Source: Aquabacterium sp. OR-4 | Lineage (GTDB): Bacteria; Pseudomonadota; Gammaproteobacteria; Burkholderiales; Burkholderiaceae_C | DNA length: 64,000 bases | NCBI RefSeq assembly: GCF_025290835.2 | Contig: NZ_JAOCQD020000001.1 | Coordinates: 124,001-188,000, forward strand | Reading direction: 5' to 3' | In this document: positions 8,286-15,826 of the stretch, one piece after another | Numbering within the stretch: the first letter of the stretch is position 1 | Layout: each line of letters starts with the position of its first letter | Made by a program: the position numbers and the translations under genes | Notes under the pieces: generated by a model | Seen by the model: only the letters and a program-made list of their open reading frames with translations | Told to the model about the DNA's origin: nothing | Databases searched by the model: none

Positions 8286-8825
8286 TCATATCACCCGCCG
8301 CAGCGCGGGGCTGCCTTCGGGGCGCGCCGGGCCGCGGCCGTCAAGATGCTCGCGCAGGGCGGCGCGGGCGCGCGACACGCGCGACATCACGGTGCCGATC
8401 GGGATGCCCAGCGCCTCGGCGCATTCGGCATAGCTGAACTGCTCCAGGCTGACCAGCAGCAGCGGCTCGCGCTGCTCGAGCGGCAGGCGCGCCAGCGCGG
8501 CCATCAGGTCGATGCGCAGGCCCACGTCGGCGCCGGGGTCGGCGCGCAGCGCGTCCTGGCGCGCATCGGCCTCGGCCGGCTCGACGATGCTCAGCCGGCT
8601 GTCGCGGCGGCGCTGGTCGAGGAAGGCGTTGTGCGCGATGGACAGCAGCCACACCACCATGTCGCGCAGCGGGTCGAACTGGTGCCAGTGGGTCAGTGCG
8701 CGCTCGAGCGTGGTTTGCGCCAGGTCGTCGGCCGCCCCGGCATCGAGCGTGAGGCTGCGTGCATAGCGCCGCAGCCGCGGCATGGCCGCAAGCAGTTGCT
8801 GGCGAAAGGCGTCGGGAGCGTCCAC
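8286..8825 (-). CDS. ECF-family RNA polymerase sigma factor
   Basis: A 179-residue sigma-70 family protein. Region 2 is seen at about residues 10-80 (RYARSLTLDAGAADDLAQTTLERAL, split here by wording only, and MVVWLLSIAHNAFLDQRRR), region 4 at about 105-160 (ALARLPLEQREPLLLV and FSYAECAEALGIPIGTVMSRVSRAR). It starts at a GTG complementary to 8823-8825, giving MDAPDAFRQQ. With the downstream membrane anti-sigma factor it forms a standard regulated pair that would respond to an envelope signal. Divergent from the LysR gene at 8937, with 111 bp between starts that must hold both promoters. I could not identify a conserved autoregulatory ECF promoter by eye. Confidence 0.93.
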   Translation of the reverse strand: MDAPDAFRQQLLAAMPRLRRYARSLTLDAGAADDLAQTTLERALTHWHQFDPLRDMVVWLLSIAHNAFLDQRRRDSRLSIVEPAEADARQDALRADPGADVGLRIDLMAALARLPLEQREPLLLVSLEQFSYAECAEALGIPIGTVMSRVSRARAALREHLDGRGPARPEGSPALRRVI

Positions 8826-8936
8826 ACGGGGCTTACGGCTGGGCCGCGCCGATTATTCCGCGCCGCGGCGCGCGCCACACAATGCTGGCCTTGCACACAC
8901 GACGTGCCGGCCCCGGGCCGGTGGAGAGCGAAGCGG

Positions 8937-9875
8937 ATGTCCGAACTCGATTGGAGCGATCTGCGCTACGCGCTGGCGGTGGGCCTGACCGGCTCGCTGG
9001 CCGGTGCCGCGCGGCAACTGGGCGTGAACCACACCACCGTGCTGCGCCGGCTCGATGCGCTGGAAGACCGCCTGGGCGCGCGCCTGTTCGAGCGCGCACG
9101 CACCGGCTACCTGCCCACCGAGGCCGGCGCGCTGCTGCTGGAGCAGGCCCGCCGCATGGCCGACCAGGCCGAGGAGATCGAGCGCCGGGTGAGCGGCCGC
9201 GACCGCGAGCTGACCGGCCCGCTGCGCGTGACCACCGCCTTCGTGGTGATGGAGCACCTGCTGCCGCAGCCGCTGGCCGAGTTTGCGCGCACCTACCCGG
9301 GCATCGAGGTCGAGGTGGTCGAGAACGCCTTCCTGGCCGACCTGAGCCGGCGCCATGCCGACGAATCCAGCGGCTGGGCGCGGCGCGAGGCCGATGTGGC
9401 GATCCGCCTGTCGCAGCAGGTGGCCGAGCACCTGGTGGGCCGCCAGCTGGGCATGAGCCAGTGCCGGGTGTACGCCCGCCGCGGCGCGCCGGGCCTGCCG
9501 CAGACGGTGCAGCCGCTGGCCGCGCTGCTGAAGGACGCGCCCTGGGTGGCCTTCGAGCGCGACAGCCAGGCACGCGTGTACGACGGCTGGATGCGCAAGC
9601 ACCTGGCGCCCTCGGCGGTGCGGGTGCGCGTGGACATCTTCAATGCCGCGGCGGCCATGCTGCACACCGGCATCGGCGTGGCCCTGCTGCCCACCTTCAT
9701 GGAGCCGCGCCACCCCGAGCTGGTGGCGGTGAGCGAGCCGATCGACGAGCTGCAGGTTCCGGTGTGGATGCTGACCCACCCCGACCTGCGCCAGACCACC
9801 CGCGTGCGCTCGTTCATGCAGCTGGTGGGCGACCGCATCGCGGCGCAGCTGGCCAGCGCCGGCACGCCGCGCTGA
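8937..9875 (+). CDS. LysR-family transcriptional regulator
   Basis: A 312-residue LysR regulator. The winged helix-turn-helix is at residues 5-65 (LRYALAVGLTGSLAGAARQL and VNHTTVLRRLDALEDRLGARLF), followed by the linker helix and a periplasmic-binding-like effector domain from about residue 95. ATG 8937 is preceded by GGAGAG at 8922-8927. The variant HTH (NHTTVLRRLDALE instead of SQPAVSRQI) is characteristic of a proteobacterial subgroup annotated generically. It is divergent from the sigma factor and convergent with the chemoreceptor gene, so the classical LysR logic (regulating the divergent neighbour) would point to the sigma/anti-sigma pair, but this is only an inference. Confidence 0.9.
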   Translation: MSELDWSDLRYALAVGLTGSLAGAARQLGVNHTTVLRRLDALEDRLGARLFERARTGYLPTEAGALLLEQARRMADQAEEIERRVSGRDRELTGPLRVTTAFVVMEHLLPQPLAEFARTYPGIEVEVVENAFLADLSRRHADESSGWARREADVAIRLSQQVAEHLVGRQLGMSQCRVYARRGAPGLPQTVQPLAALLKDAPWVAFERDSQARVYDGWMRKHLAPSAVRVRVDIFNAAAAMLHTGIGVALLPTFMEPRHPELVAVSEPIDELQVPVWMLTHPDLRQTTRVRSFMQLVGDRIAAQLASAGTPR

Positions 9876-9936
9876 GCACGCCCAGCCGAGCGCGCCAACC
9901 CGCCGCGGGCCGCGCGTGCCCAGGTTCAGGCGCTGC

Positions 9937-11517
9937 TCAGGCCGCGTGGGCCTGCAGCCTGAAGGCCGACACCGCCTGCACCAGCTGCCGAGCCTGCGCA
10001 CGCAGGCTCTCGGCGGCGGCGGCGCTCTGCTCCACCAGCGCGGCGTTCTGCTGCGTGGCCTCGTCCATCTGGGCCACGGCCTCGCCCACGGTGGCCACAC
10101 CCTGGCTCTGCTCGGCACTGGCGGCGCTGATCTCGCCGACCAGGTCGCTCACCTGGCGGATGGCACCCACCACCTCGTCCATGGTGCGGCCGGCGGCGTC
10201 GGCCTGCTGGCTGCCCGCGCCCACGCGTGACACGCTGGTCTGGATCAGGCCGCTGATCTCGCGCGCGGCACCGGCCGAGCGCTGGGCCAGCGTGCGCACC
10301 TCGGCGGCCACCACCGCGAAGCCGCGGCCCTGCTCGCCGGCGCGGGCGGCTTCCACCGCCGCGTTCAGCGCCAGGATGTTGGTCTGGAAGGCGATGCCGT
10401 CGATGGTGCCGATGATGTCGGCGATCTTCTTGGCGCTGTCGTCGATCTCGCGCATGGTGCCCACCACCTGGGCCACCGCGCTGCCGCCACGCGCCGCCAC
10501 ATCGGAGGCGCCCTGCGCCAGGCGGTTGGCCTGCACAGCGGTGTCGGCGTTCTGGCGCACCGTGCCGCCCAGCTGCTGGGCCGAGCTGGCCGTCTGCTGC
10601 AGGTTGCTGGCGGTGCGCTCGGTGCGCTGGCTCAGGTCGGCGTTGCCGGCCGCCACCTCGGTGGCCGCCGACTCGATGCTGTCGGCCGATTGCCGCACCT
10701 GCGAGATCACGCTGGCCAGGCGCTCGCGCATCTGATCCAGGCGCTGCAGCAGCGCCGCGATCTCGTCGCTGCCGCTCACGGCCAGGCCTTGCGACAGATC
10801 GCCCCGGGCGATGGCCTCGGCGGCCTCGCCGGCCCGTGCAAAGCCGGTGCGCAGGCGGGTCATGGTGAGCAGCGAGGCCACGGTGGCCGGCGCGCCGAAC
10901 ACCAGGCACAGCAGGCCGAAGGCCACCAGGCCGTTGCGGTGGCGGGCCTCGGCGGCACTGGCGGCGGCCTCGGCCGCCTGATCCTGGTATTTGCGCAGGG
11001 CCTCGATGGCCTGCATCAAGGTTTCACCCTGCTGGCGCCCGGCCTGCAGAAAGGCCGCCATCACCGGCGGCGCAAACTGCCCGGCCCGCACCGCGGCCAG
11101 CGCGGCATCGGCCTGGCCGCCCCAGGCCTGGCGCTTGTCGGCCAGGTCGGCCAGCAGGCGCTGCTCCTGTGCGTCTTGCGGCGCGGCCTGCAGCCGCTGC
11201 CATTGCGCCTCGAGCTCGTCGCGGCGCTGGCCAAAGCGCTGCAGGTGGGTCTCGGTGGCATGGTCGTGCACGCCGTGCAGCGCGCCCTTGGGGTCGTGCT
11301 GGAAGGCCAGCAGCACCTCCAGCCGGTTGGCCGTGGTCAGCTGGGCCATCTGCGCCAGCAGCTCGGCCTTGGCCATGCGGTTGCCATGCACAGTGCGCAG
11401 GCTCTCGACGCTGCTGGACATGCCCCACCAGGCCATGACGGCCAGCGTGAGAAAGGCGATCCAGAACGCGGCCAGGATGCCGCCAAAAAATTGGGTGATG
11501 CGGATATTGCTGAACAT
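9937..11517 (-). CDS. Methyl-accepting chemotaxis protein
   Basis: A 526-residue chemoreceptor of the Tsr/Tar topology. TM1 spans about residues 11-33, a periplasmic four-helix-bundle-like sensor follows to about 205, TM2 is near 206-230 ([15 protein letters not shown]), then a HAMP domain and the coiled-coil signalling domain. The hairpin tip ([20 protein letters not shown], then [19 protein letters not shown]) is intact. The C terminus ends QAHAA with no NWETF-type CheR-tethering pentapeptide. Ligand unknown. The start is the ATG complementary to 11515-11517, placing a charged short n-region before TM1; the open frame upstream is not conserved-looking. No che genes are in the window, so it works with a distant pathway. 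Confidence 0.93.
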   Translation of the reverse strand: MFSNIRITQFFGGILAAFWIAFLTLAVMAWWGMSSSVESLRTVHGNRMAKAELLAQMAQLTTANRLEVLLAFQHDPKGALHGVHDHATETHLQRFGQRRDELEAQWQRLQAAPQDAQEQRLLADLADKRQAWGGQADAALAAVRAGQFAPPVMAAFLQAGRQQGETLMQAIEALRKYQDQAAEAAASAAEARHRNGLVAFGLLCLVFGAPATVASLLTMTRLRTGFARAGEAAEAIARGDLSQGLAVSGSDEIAALLQRLDQMRERLASVISQVRQSADSIESAATEVAAGNADLSQRTERTASNLQQTASSAQQLGGTVRQNADTAVQANRLAQGASDVAARGGSAVAQVVGTMREIDDSAKKIADIIGTIDGIAFQTNILALNAAVEAARAGEQGRGFAVVAAEVRTLAQRSAGAAREISGLIQTSVSRVGAGSQQADAAGRTMDEVVGAIRQVSDLVGEISAASAEQSQGVATVGEAVAQMDEATQQNAALVEQSAAAAESLRAQARQLVQAVSAFRLQAHAA

Positions 11518-11750
11518 GATGGGGCGGTGTTGCGGCAGGTGCAGGCAAGACAACGCCCGCAATGGCAGGGCCGGCGCCAGGCAGCGCCGGGGATGCCGGC
11601 TGACCTTAAGGCCTGCGCCGAACGGGCAAGCCGCCAAACAGCGCCGGCGCCGCAACGCTGTTCGGGCCTTGGCACCGGGCCGGCTGCCGCCTCGCCGGCC
11701 GGCCACGCCAACCCGGCACGCCGGGGCCCGGGCAGTGGTGCCTGTCCGGC

Positions 11751-12776
11751 TCAGGCCTGCAGCCGCGCGGCAAAGCCCGGGCTCATGGCATGCCCCTGCG
11801 GCGTGGCCAGCAGGGCCTGCACCTGGGGGCGCTGGCCCAGCCAGCGTCTGGCCGCGTCGGGGCCGGCCACCATGATGGCGGTGCCCAGGCCGTTGACGTC
11901 GGCCACCGCGTCGGCCAGCAGGGCCACACCGCGCACGCCGCGCGTGGGCCAGCCGGTGGCCGGATCCAGCACATGGTGCCAGCGGCGCCCGTCGGGGCCA
12001 TTGAAGCCCCGCTCGTAGTCGCCTGACGAGGCCACGAGCCCATCGTGGAGGCTCACCACGCCCAGCAGGCGTTGTGGCGCCAGCGGATCGCGCACGCCCA
12101 CGCGCCAGGGCCGGCCGAGCAGGCCGCCGCGGCACAGCACATCGCCACCGCCGTCGATCATGGCCTGATCGACGCCCAGCGCCACCACACGGGCCAGGGC
12201 CGCGTCCAGGATGGGCAGCTTGGCGATGCCGCCCAGGTCAAGTGCCATGCCCGGGCGCGCCAGGCGGGCCCGGCCACCCGGCACATCCAGCTGCAGCGCG
12301 CGCCAGCCCACGGCCGGGCGCTGCGTGCGCAGGCGCGCCTCGCTGACCACCGGCGCCGGCGCATTGCCGCTGTCGCTGCCGAACTGCCAGTCGCGGTAGG
12401 CGCCCACCGTGGCGTCGAAGGCCCCGTCGGTGAAGGCCGACGCGGCCTGCGCCGCCTGCAGCACCTGCATCAGCGGCGCCGGCAGCGGCAGCCAGCCCGC
12501 CTGCCCGGCCCGCGCGGCCAGGGCCTGCAGCGGGTTGTCGCTGCGGTAGCGGCTCATCAGGGCCTCGCGCTCGCGCAGCAGCTGCCAGGCCGCATCCAGC
12601 GCCTGGCGGCGCAGCGCGGGCGACGGGTGGGCCACCGTGAGGCCCACCCGCGTGCCCAGCGCCACCCGCGCCTCGTGCTGCACGCGTGGATCGGCCGCGC
12701 GCGCCGGGCCCGGCACGCCCAGCGTGACCAGCAGCCCCAGCGAGGCGCAGCCGAAACGGCGGCGGCCGATGGTCAC
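11751..12776 (-). CDS. apbE: FAD:protein FMN transferase (ApbE/NosX-type)
   Basis: A 341-residue ApbE-family protein with a signal sequence ([23 protein letters not shown]), so exported. Conserved parts are seen: [31 protein letters not shown] with the DLGGIAKG-type FAD/Mg motif, and [21 protein letters not shown] with the H-x-x-D-P-x-T-G motif. ApbE transfers FMN from FAD to a Thr/Ser of periplasmic flavoproteins. Here NosR, encoded a few kb away, carries a SGAT flavinylation motif, and denitrifiers commonly keep an ApbE homologue (NosX) for this purpose. The gene starts 10 bp after the stop of the cytochrome c gene and is probably cotranscribed with it from the shared nos control region. 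Confidence 0.92.
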   Translation of the reverse strand: MTIGRRRFGCASLGLLVTLGVPGPARAADPRVQHEARVALGTRVGLTVAHPSPALRRQALDAAWQLLREREALMSRYRSDNPLQALAARAGQAGWLPLPAPLMQVLQAAQAASAFTDGAFDATVGAYRDWQFGSDSGNAPAPVVSEARLRTQRPAVGWRALQLDVPGGRARLARPGMALDLGGIAKLPILDAALARVVALGVDQAMIDGGGDVLCRGGLLGRPWRVGVRDPLAPQRLLGVVSLHDGLVASSGDYERGFNGPDGRRWHHVLDPATGWPTRGVRGVALLADAVADVNGLGTAIMVAGPDAARRWLGQRPQVQALLATPQGHAMSPGFAARLQA

Positions 12777-12786
12777 GGCAGCGCGC

Positions 12787-13224
12787 TCACTTGCTGGCCA
12801 TGTAGGACACGGCGGCCTTGACCTCGTCGTCGCTCATCGCGGCGTTGCCGCCCTTGGCCGGCATCATGCCCTTTTGGCCGGTGAAGCCTTCGATGGCGTG
12901 CTTGTGGAGCACCTCCATGCCTTGCGCCATGCGGGCGTCCCAGTCGGCCTTGTCGCCGGGCTTGGGCGCGCCGCCCACGCCGGCGGCATGGCACATCGCG
13001 CAGGTCTTGCCATAGACCGACTTGCCCAGTTCGAGCTGGGCCGTCTGCGCGCCTCCGGCGGCGGCGCCGGCCGTGGGCGCCGAGGCGGGCGCGGGCGTTG
13101 GCACCACCGCCGACGGCGGTGCGGCCGGTGCGGCACCGCCGGCCGGGGCCTCTTGCTTGCCGCAGGCGGCCAGCGTCAGGGTGGCGGCCATCGCGGCGAC
13201 CAGACTCAGGAGTCGGACAGACAT
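12787..13224 (-). CDS. Lipoprotein monohaem cytochrome c
   Basis: A 145-residue exported cytochrome. The signal peptide ends in LTLAAC, a lipobox, predicting a membrane-anchored lipoprotein. A flexible Ala/Pro/Gly linker of about 50 residues leads to a class I cytochrome c domain with the haem motif CAMCH near residue 76 and a likely axial Met in GMMPAKGG near 124. Size and motif spacing resemble cytochrome c5. It is divergent from the nos genes, sharing a control region with an FNR/DNR-type box, and is followed by apbE. An electron-donor role in N2O respiration (to NosZ or NosR) is plausible from context but not proven by sequence. Confidence 0.9.
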   Translation of the reverse strand: MSVRLLSLVAAMAATLTLAACGKQEAPAGGAAPAAPPSAVVPTPAPASAPTAGAAAGGAQTAQLELGKSVYGKTCAMCHAAGVGGAPKPGDKADWDARMAQGMEVLHKHAIEGFTGQKGMMPAKGGNAAMSDDEVKAAVSYMASK

Positions 13225-13340
13225 TGAAAGACCTCGGTCAAAGGGTTCATGGGGCGCTCAGGCTGCAGCGCATGCCTGTGCGGACATGCGCCGCCCCGCC
13301 CCCTGTGGCAGCAGTGTGCGGCGGCCCGTCGGCCGAGTCC

Positions 13341-13354
13341 TTGAACTGCTTCAA
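13341..13354. promoter_or_regulatory. FNR/DNR-type box, nos control region
   Basis: TTGAACTGCTTCAA contains both conserved half-sites, TTGA and TCAA, separated by six bases, as in anaerobic Fnr/Anr/Dnr boxes. It sits 68 bp before the ATG at 13423 and 116 bp before the start of the divergent cytochrome/apbE unit, and is the only such site in this 198-bp gap. A position near -41 of a class II promoter for the rightward nos operon would fit. Confidence 0.75.
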
Positions 13355-13422
13355 GGCTGCGGCGCCGCGGCGTCGATACGCTGCCCTCAGCCTGTTCCCG
13401 ACGTCTCAACCGCCGTAGCACC

Positions 13423-13812
13423 ATGTTCGCAGCCCTTCGCATCGCACGCCGCCTTCGGGCCTGCCTGCTGCTGCTGTTCATGTGCAGCGTGGCGGCGGCC
13501 GTGGCCTCGCCGCTGCTCGGCCCGGACGCCGCGCTGGCCCTGGTCTGCAGCGGCCAGGGCGGCCTGAAGCTGCTGGACGCCGGCTCGGACGACCCGGCCC
13601 CGCGGCCGGGCGCAAGCCACTCCCTCGACTGCCCGCTGTGCCTGCCGCCCGGCATGCCCGGCCTGCCCGATTTCGCGGTGGCCGCCCTCGGCGCCCGACC
13701 CGTTGCCCCAGGCACCGGCCCGGCCGAGACCTTGCGCCTTGTTTCTCGCGTGCTGCGGCCACCGGCGCGCGCCCCTCCTCTCGACCGATCCCTCAAAGAG
13801 GCTCTGCCATGA
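13423..13812 (+). CDS. DUF2946-like small exported protein leading the nos operon
   Basis: A 129-residue protein with an N-terminal hydrophobic segment (about residues 12-33, LLLLFMCSVAAAVASPLL) that is a signal peptide or membrane anchor, then a Gly/Pro-rich region around the motif HSLDCPLCLPPG. A His followed by C-P-x-C-L-P is the signature of the small DUF2946 family of poorly characterised bacterial proteins. The Cys/His motif could bind a metal; given the location a copper-related role is tempting but not shown. Its stop codon overlaps the nosZ ATG (ATGA), so translation of nosZ is probably coupled to it. It is the first gene after the FNR/DNR-type box. Confidence 0.75.
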   Translation: MFAALRIARRLRACLLLLFMCSVAAAVASPLLGPDAALALVCSGQGGLKLLDAGSDDPAPRPGASHSLDCPLCLPPGMPGLPDFAVAALGARPVAPGTGPAETLRLVSRVLRPPARAPPLDRSLKEALP

Positions 13813-15746
13813 CCGACAAGAACACCCGCCCCGATGCGCCCGTCACCACGCTGCCGCGCCGGCGCTTCATCAACACCGCGGCGCTGAGCGGCCTGGGCCT
13901 GGGCCTGGCCGCCTGCAACCAGAAGCCCGAAGCGGCACCGCCGCCGGCGGCAGCGGCCTCGCAATCGCCAGCGCCCGCCGCCGCGCATGCCAACGCCGCC
14001 TCGGCCGCGCACCTGAAGCCGGGCGAGCTCGACACCTACTACGGCCTGTGGAGCGGTGGCCATACCGGCGACATGCGCGTGCTGGGCCTGCCCTCGGGGC
14101 GCGAGATCCTGCGCATTCCGTGCTTCGTGCCCGATGCGCTGGTGGGCTGGGGCCACACCAACGAGTCCAAGAAGATCATGGGCACCCGGGCCGATGGCTC
14201 GCTGCGCTTCACGGTGGGCGACACCCACCACACGCATGCCTCGTACAAGGACGGCAACTACGACGGCCGCTACGCCTGGATCAACGACAAGATCAACAGC
14301 CGCATCGCGCGCATCCGGCTCGACTATTTCGTCTGCGACAAGATCACGCAGCTGCCCAATGTGCAGGGCTTTCACGGCATCTTCCCGGACAAGCGCGACC
14401 CGGTCGACCCGAAGATCAACTACACCACGCGCGTGTTCTGCGGCGCCGAGTTCGCCATCCCGCTGCCCAACACCGGCACCGAGGACGCCAGCAAGTACCG
14501 CTCGATGTTCAGCTGCGTGGACGCCGAGACCATGGAGCTGCGCTGGCAGGTGCTGATCGACGGCAACTGCGATCTGTGCGCCACCTCGTATGACGGCAAG
14601 CTGGCCGCCGTCAACCAGTACAACACCGAGATGGGTGCCAAGTTCGAGGACATGATGTCCGCCGAGCGCGACGCCTGCCTGTTCTTCCATGTCGCCCGCA
14701 TCGAAGAGGCGGTGAAGGCCGGCCGGTTCAAGACCATCGGCAGCTCCAAGGTGCCCGTGGTGGACGGCACGCGCGAGGCCAACAAGGACCCCAAGACCGC
14801 GCTCACCGCCTACGTCTCCACGCCCAAGAACCCGCACGGCGTGAACGCCAGCCCCGACCAGAAGTACTTCATCTGCGCCGGCAAGCTGTCGCCCACGGCC
14901 ACGGTGATCGAGCTGGCCAAGGTGCTGGACTGGTTCGACGGCAAGCTCGACAAGCCCGACGCGGCCATCGTGGCCGAGGTCGAGATCGGCCTGGGTCCGC
15001 TGCACACCGCCTTCGACGGCCGCGGCAACGCCTACACCACGCTGTTCCTGGACAGCCAGATCGTGAAGTGGAACCTCGAGAAGGCCATCGCCTTCCACAA
15101 GGGCGACAAGACCGCCAAGTACGTGATCGACCGCCTGGACGTCCACTTCCAGCCCGGCCACATCAACGGCTCGCAGTCCGAGACCGTCGCCGCCGACGGC
15201 AAGTACCTGGCCGTGGGCTGCAAGTTCTCGAAGGACCGCTTTCTGCCGGTGGGCCCGCTGCACCCCGAGAACGAGCAGATCATCGACATGTCGGGCGAGA
15301 AGATGGTGCTGCTGGGCGACCACCCGGTGCGCGGCGAGCCGCATGACTTCATCATCTTCAAGCGCGAGCTGGTCAAGCCCAAGCAGGTCTACGCGCTCGA
15401 CGACTTTGCCAATGCCGTCAAGGACCCCAAGGAGTCGGGTGTCACCCGCAACGGCAAGAAGGTGCTGGTGAAGATGACCTCGCAGGCGCCGGCCTTCTCG
15501 CTGCGCGAGTTCAAGGTGAAGAAGGGCGACGAGGTCACGCTGATCCTGACCAACCTCGACAAGGTGGAGGATCTGACGCACGGCTTCGCGATCCCCAACC
15601 ACAACGTCAACTTCATCGTGAACCCGCAGGAGACCGCGTCGGTCACCTTCACCGCCGGCGACCCCGGCGTGTACTGGTGCTACTGCACGCACTTCTGCCA
15701 TGCGCTGCATCTGGAGATGCGCACCCGCATGATCGTGGAGGCCTGA
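13809..15746 (+). CDS. nosZ: Nitrous-oxide reductase (clade I, Tat-exported)
   Basis: The 645-residue periplasmic multicopper enzyme that reduces N2O to N2. A twin-arginine signal (LPRRRFINTAALSGLG) marks clade I, and it ends in GLAAC, which looks like a lipobox. The seven-bladed propeller carries CuZ His residues, including DTHHTH near residue 138. The C-terminal cupredoxin (from about 545) has HGFAIPNHNVNF and the CuA loop CTHFCHALHLEM. In model enzymes that loop has Trp two residues after the first Cys; here it is His, and an extra Cys precedes the loop (WCYC). The ATG overlaps the preceding stop by four bases. Length fits the family. Expression should be anaerobic through the upstream FNR/DNR-type box. 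Confidence 0.97.
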   Translation: MTDKNTRPDAPVTTLPRRRFINTAALSGLGLGLAACNQKPEAAPPPAAAASQSPAPAAAHANAASAAHLKPGELDTYYGLWSGGHTGDMRVLGLPSGREILRIPCFVPDALVGWGHTNESKKIMGTRADGSLRFTVGDTHHTHASYKDGNYDGRYAWINDKINSRIARIRLDYFVCDKITQLPNVQGFHGIFPDKRDPVDPKINYTTRVFCGAEFAIPLPNTGTEDASKYRSMFSCVDAETMELRWQVLIDGNCDLCATSYDGKLAAVNQYNTEMGAKFEDMMSAERDACLFFHVARIEEAVKAGRFKTIGSSKVPVVDGTREANKDPKTALTAYVSTPKNPHGVNASPDQKYFICAGKLSPTATVIELAKVLDWFDGKLDKPDAAIVAEVEIGLGPLHTAFDGRGNAYTTLFLDSQIVKWNLEKAIAFHKGDKTAKYVIDRLDVHFQPGHINGSQSETVAADGKYLAVGCKFSKDRFLPVGPLHPENEQIIDMSGEKMVLLGDHPVRGEPHDFIIFKRELVKPKQVYALDDFANAVKDPKESGVTRNGKKVLVKMTSQAPAFSLREFKVKKGDEVTLILTNLDKVEDLTHGFAIPNHNVNFIVNPQETASVTFTAGDPGVYWCYCTHFCHALHLEMRTRMIVEA

Positions 15747-15826
15747 ACGCAGGCCCTGCGTCGCCCCTCACCGCGCCTGCCACTCGAGCCGGCCGGCGCG
15801 GTGTGTCCTCAGTGAGAAGAACAGCA

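Noticed and set aside
6783..8936. Long rightward frame upstream of the LysR gene at 8937
   Set aside because: Antisense of AmpG, anti-sigma and sigma genes; only the part from ATG 8937 has LysR features and a ribosome site.
13809..15746. NosZ as clade II (Sec-type) enzyme
   Set aside because: It has a twin-arginine signal and NosR in the cluster; clade II clusters have Sec signals and usually lack NosR.
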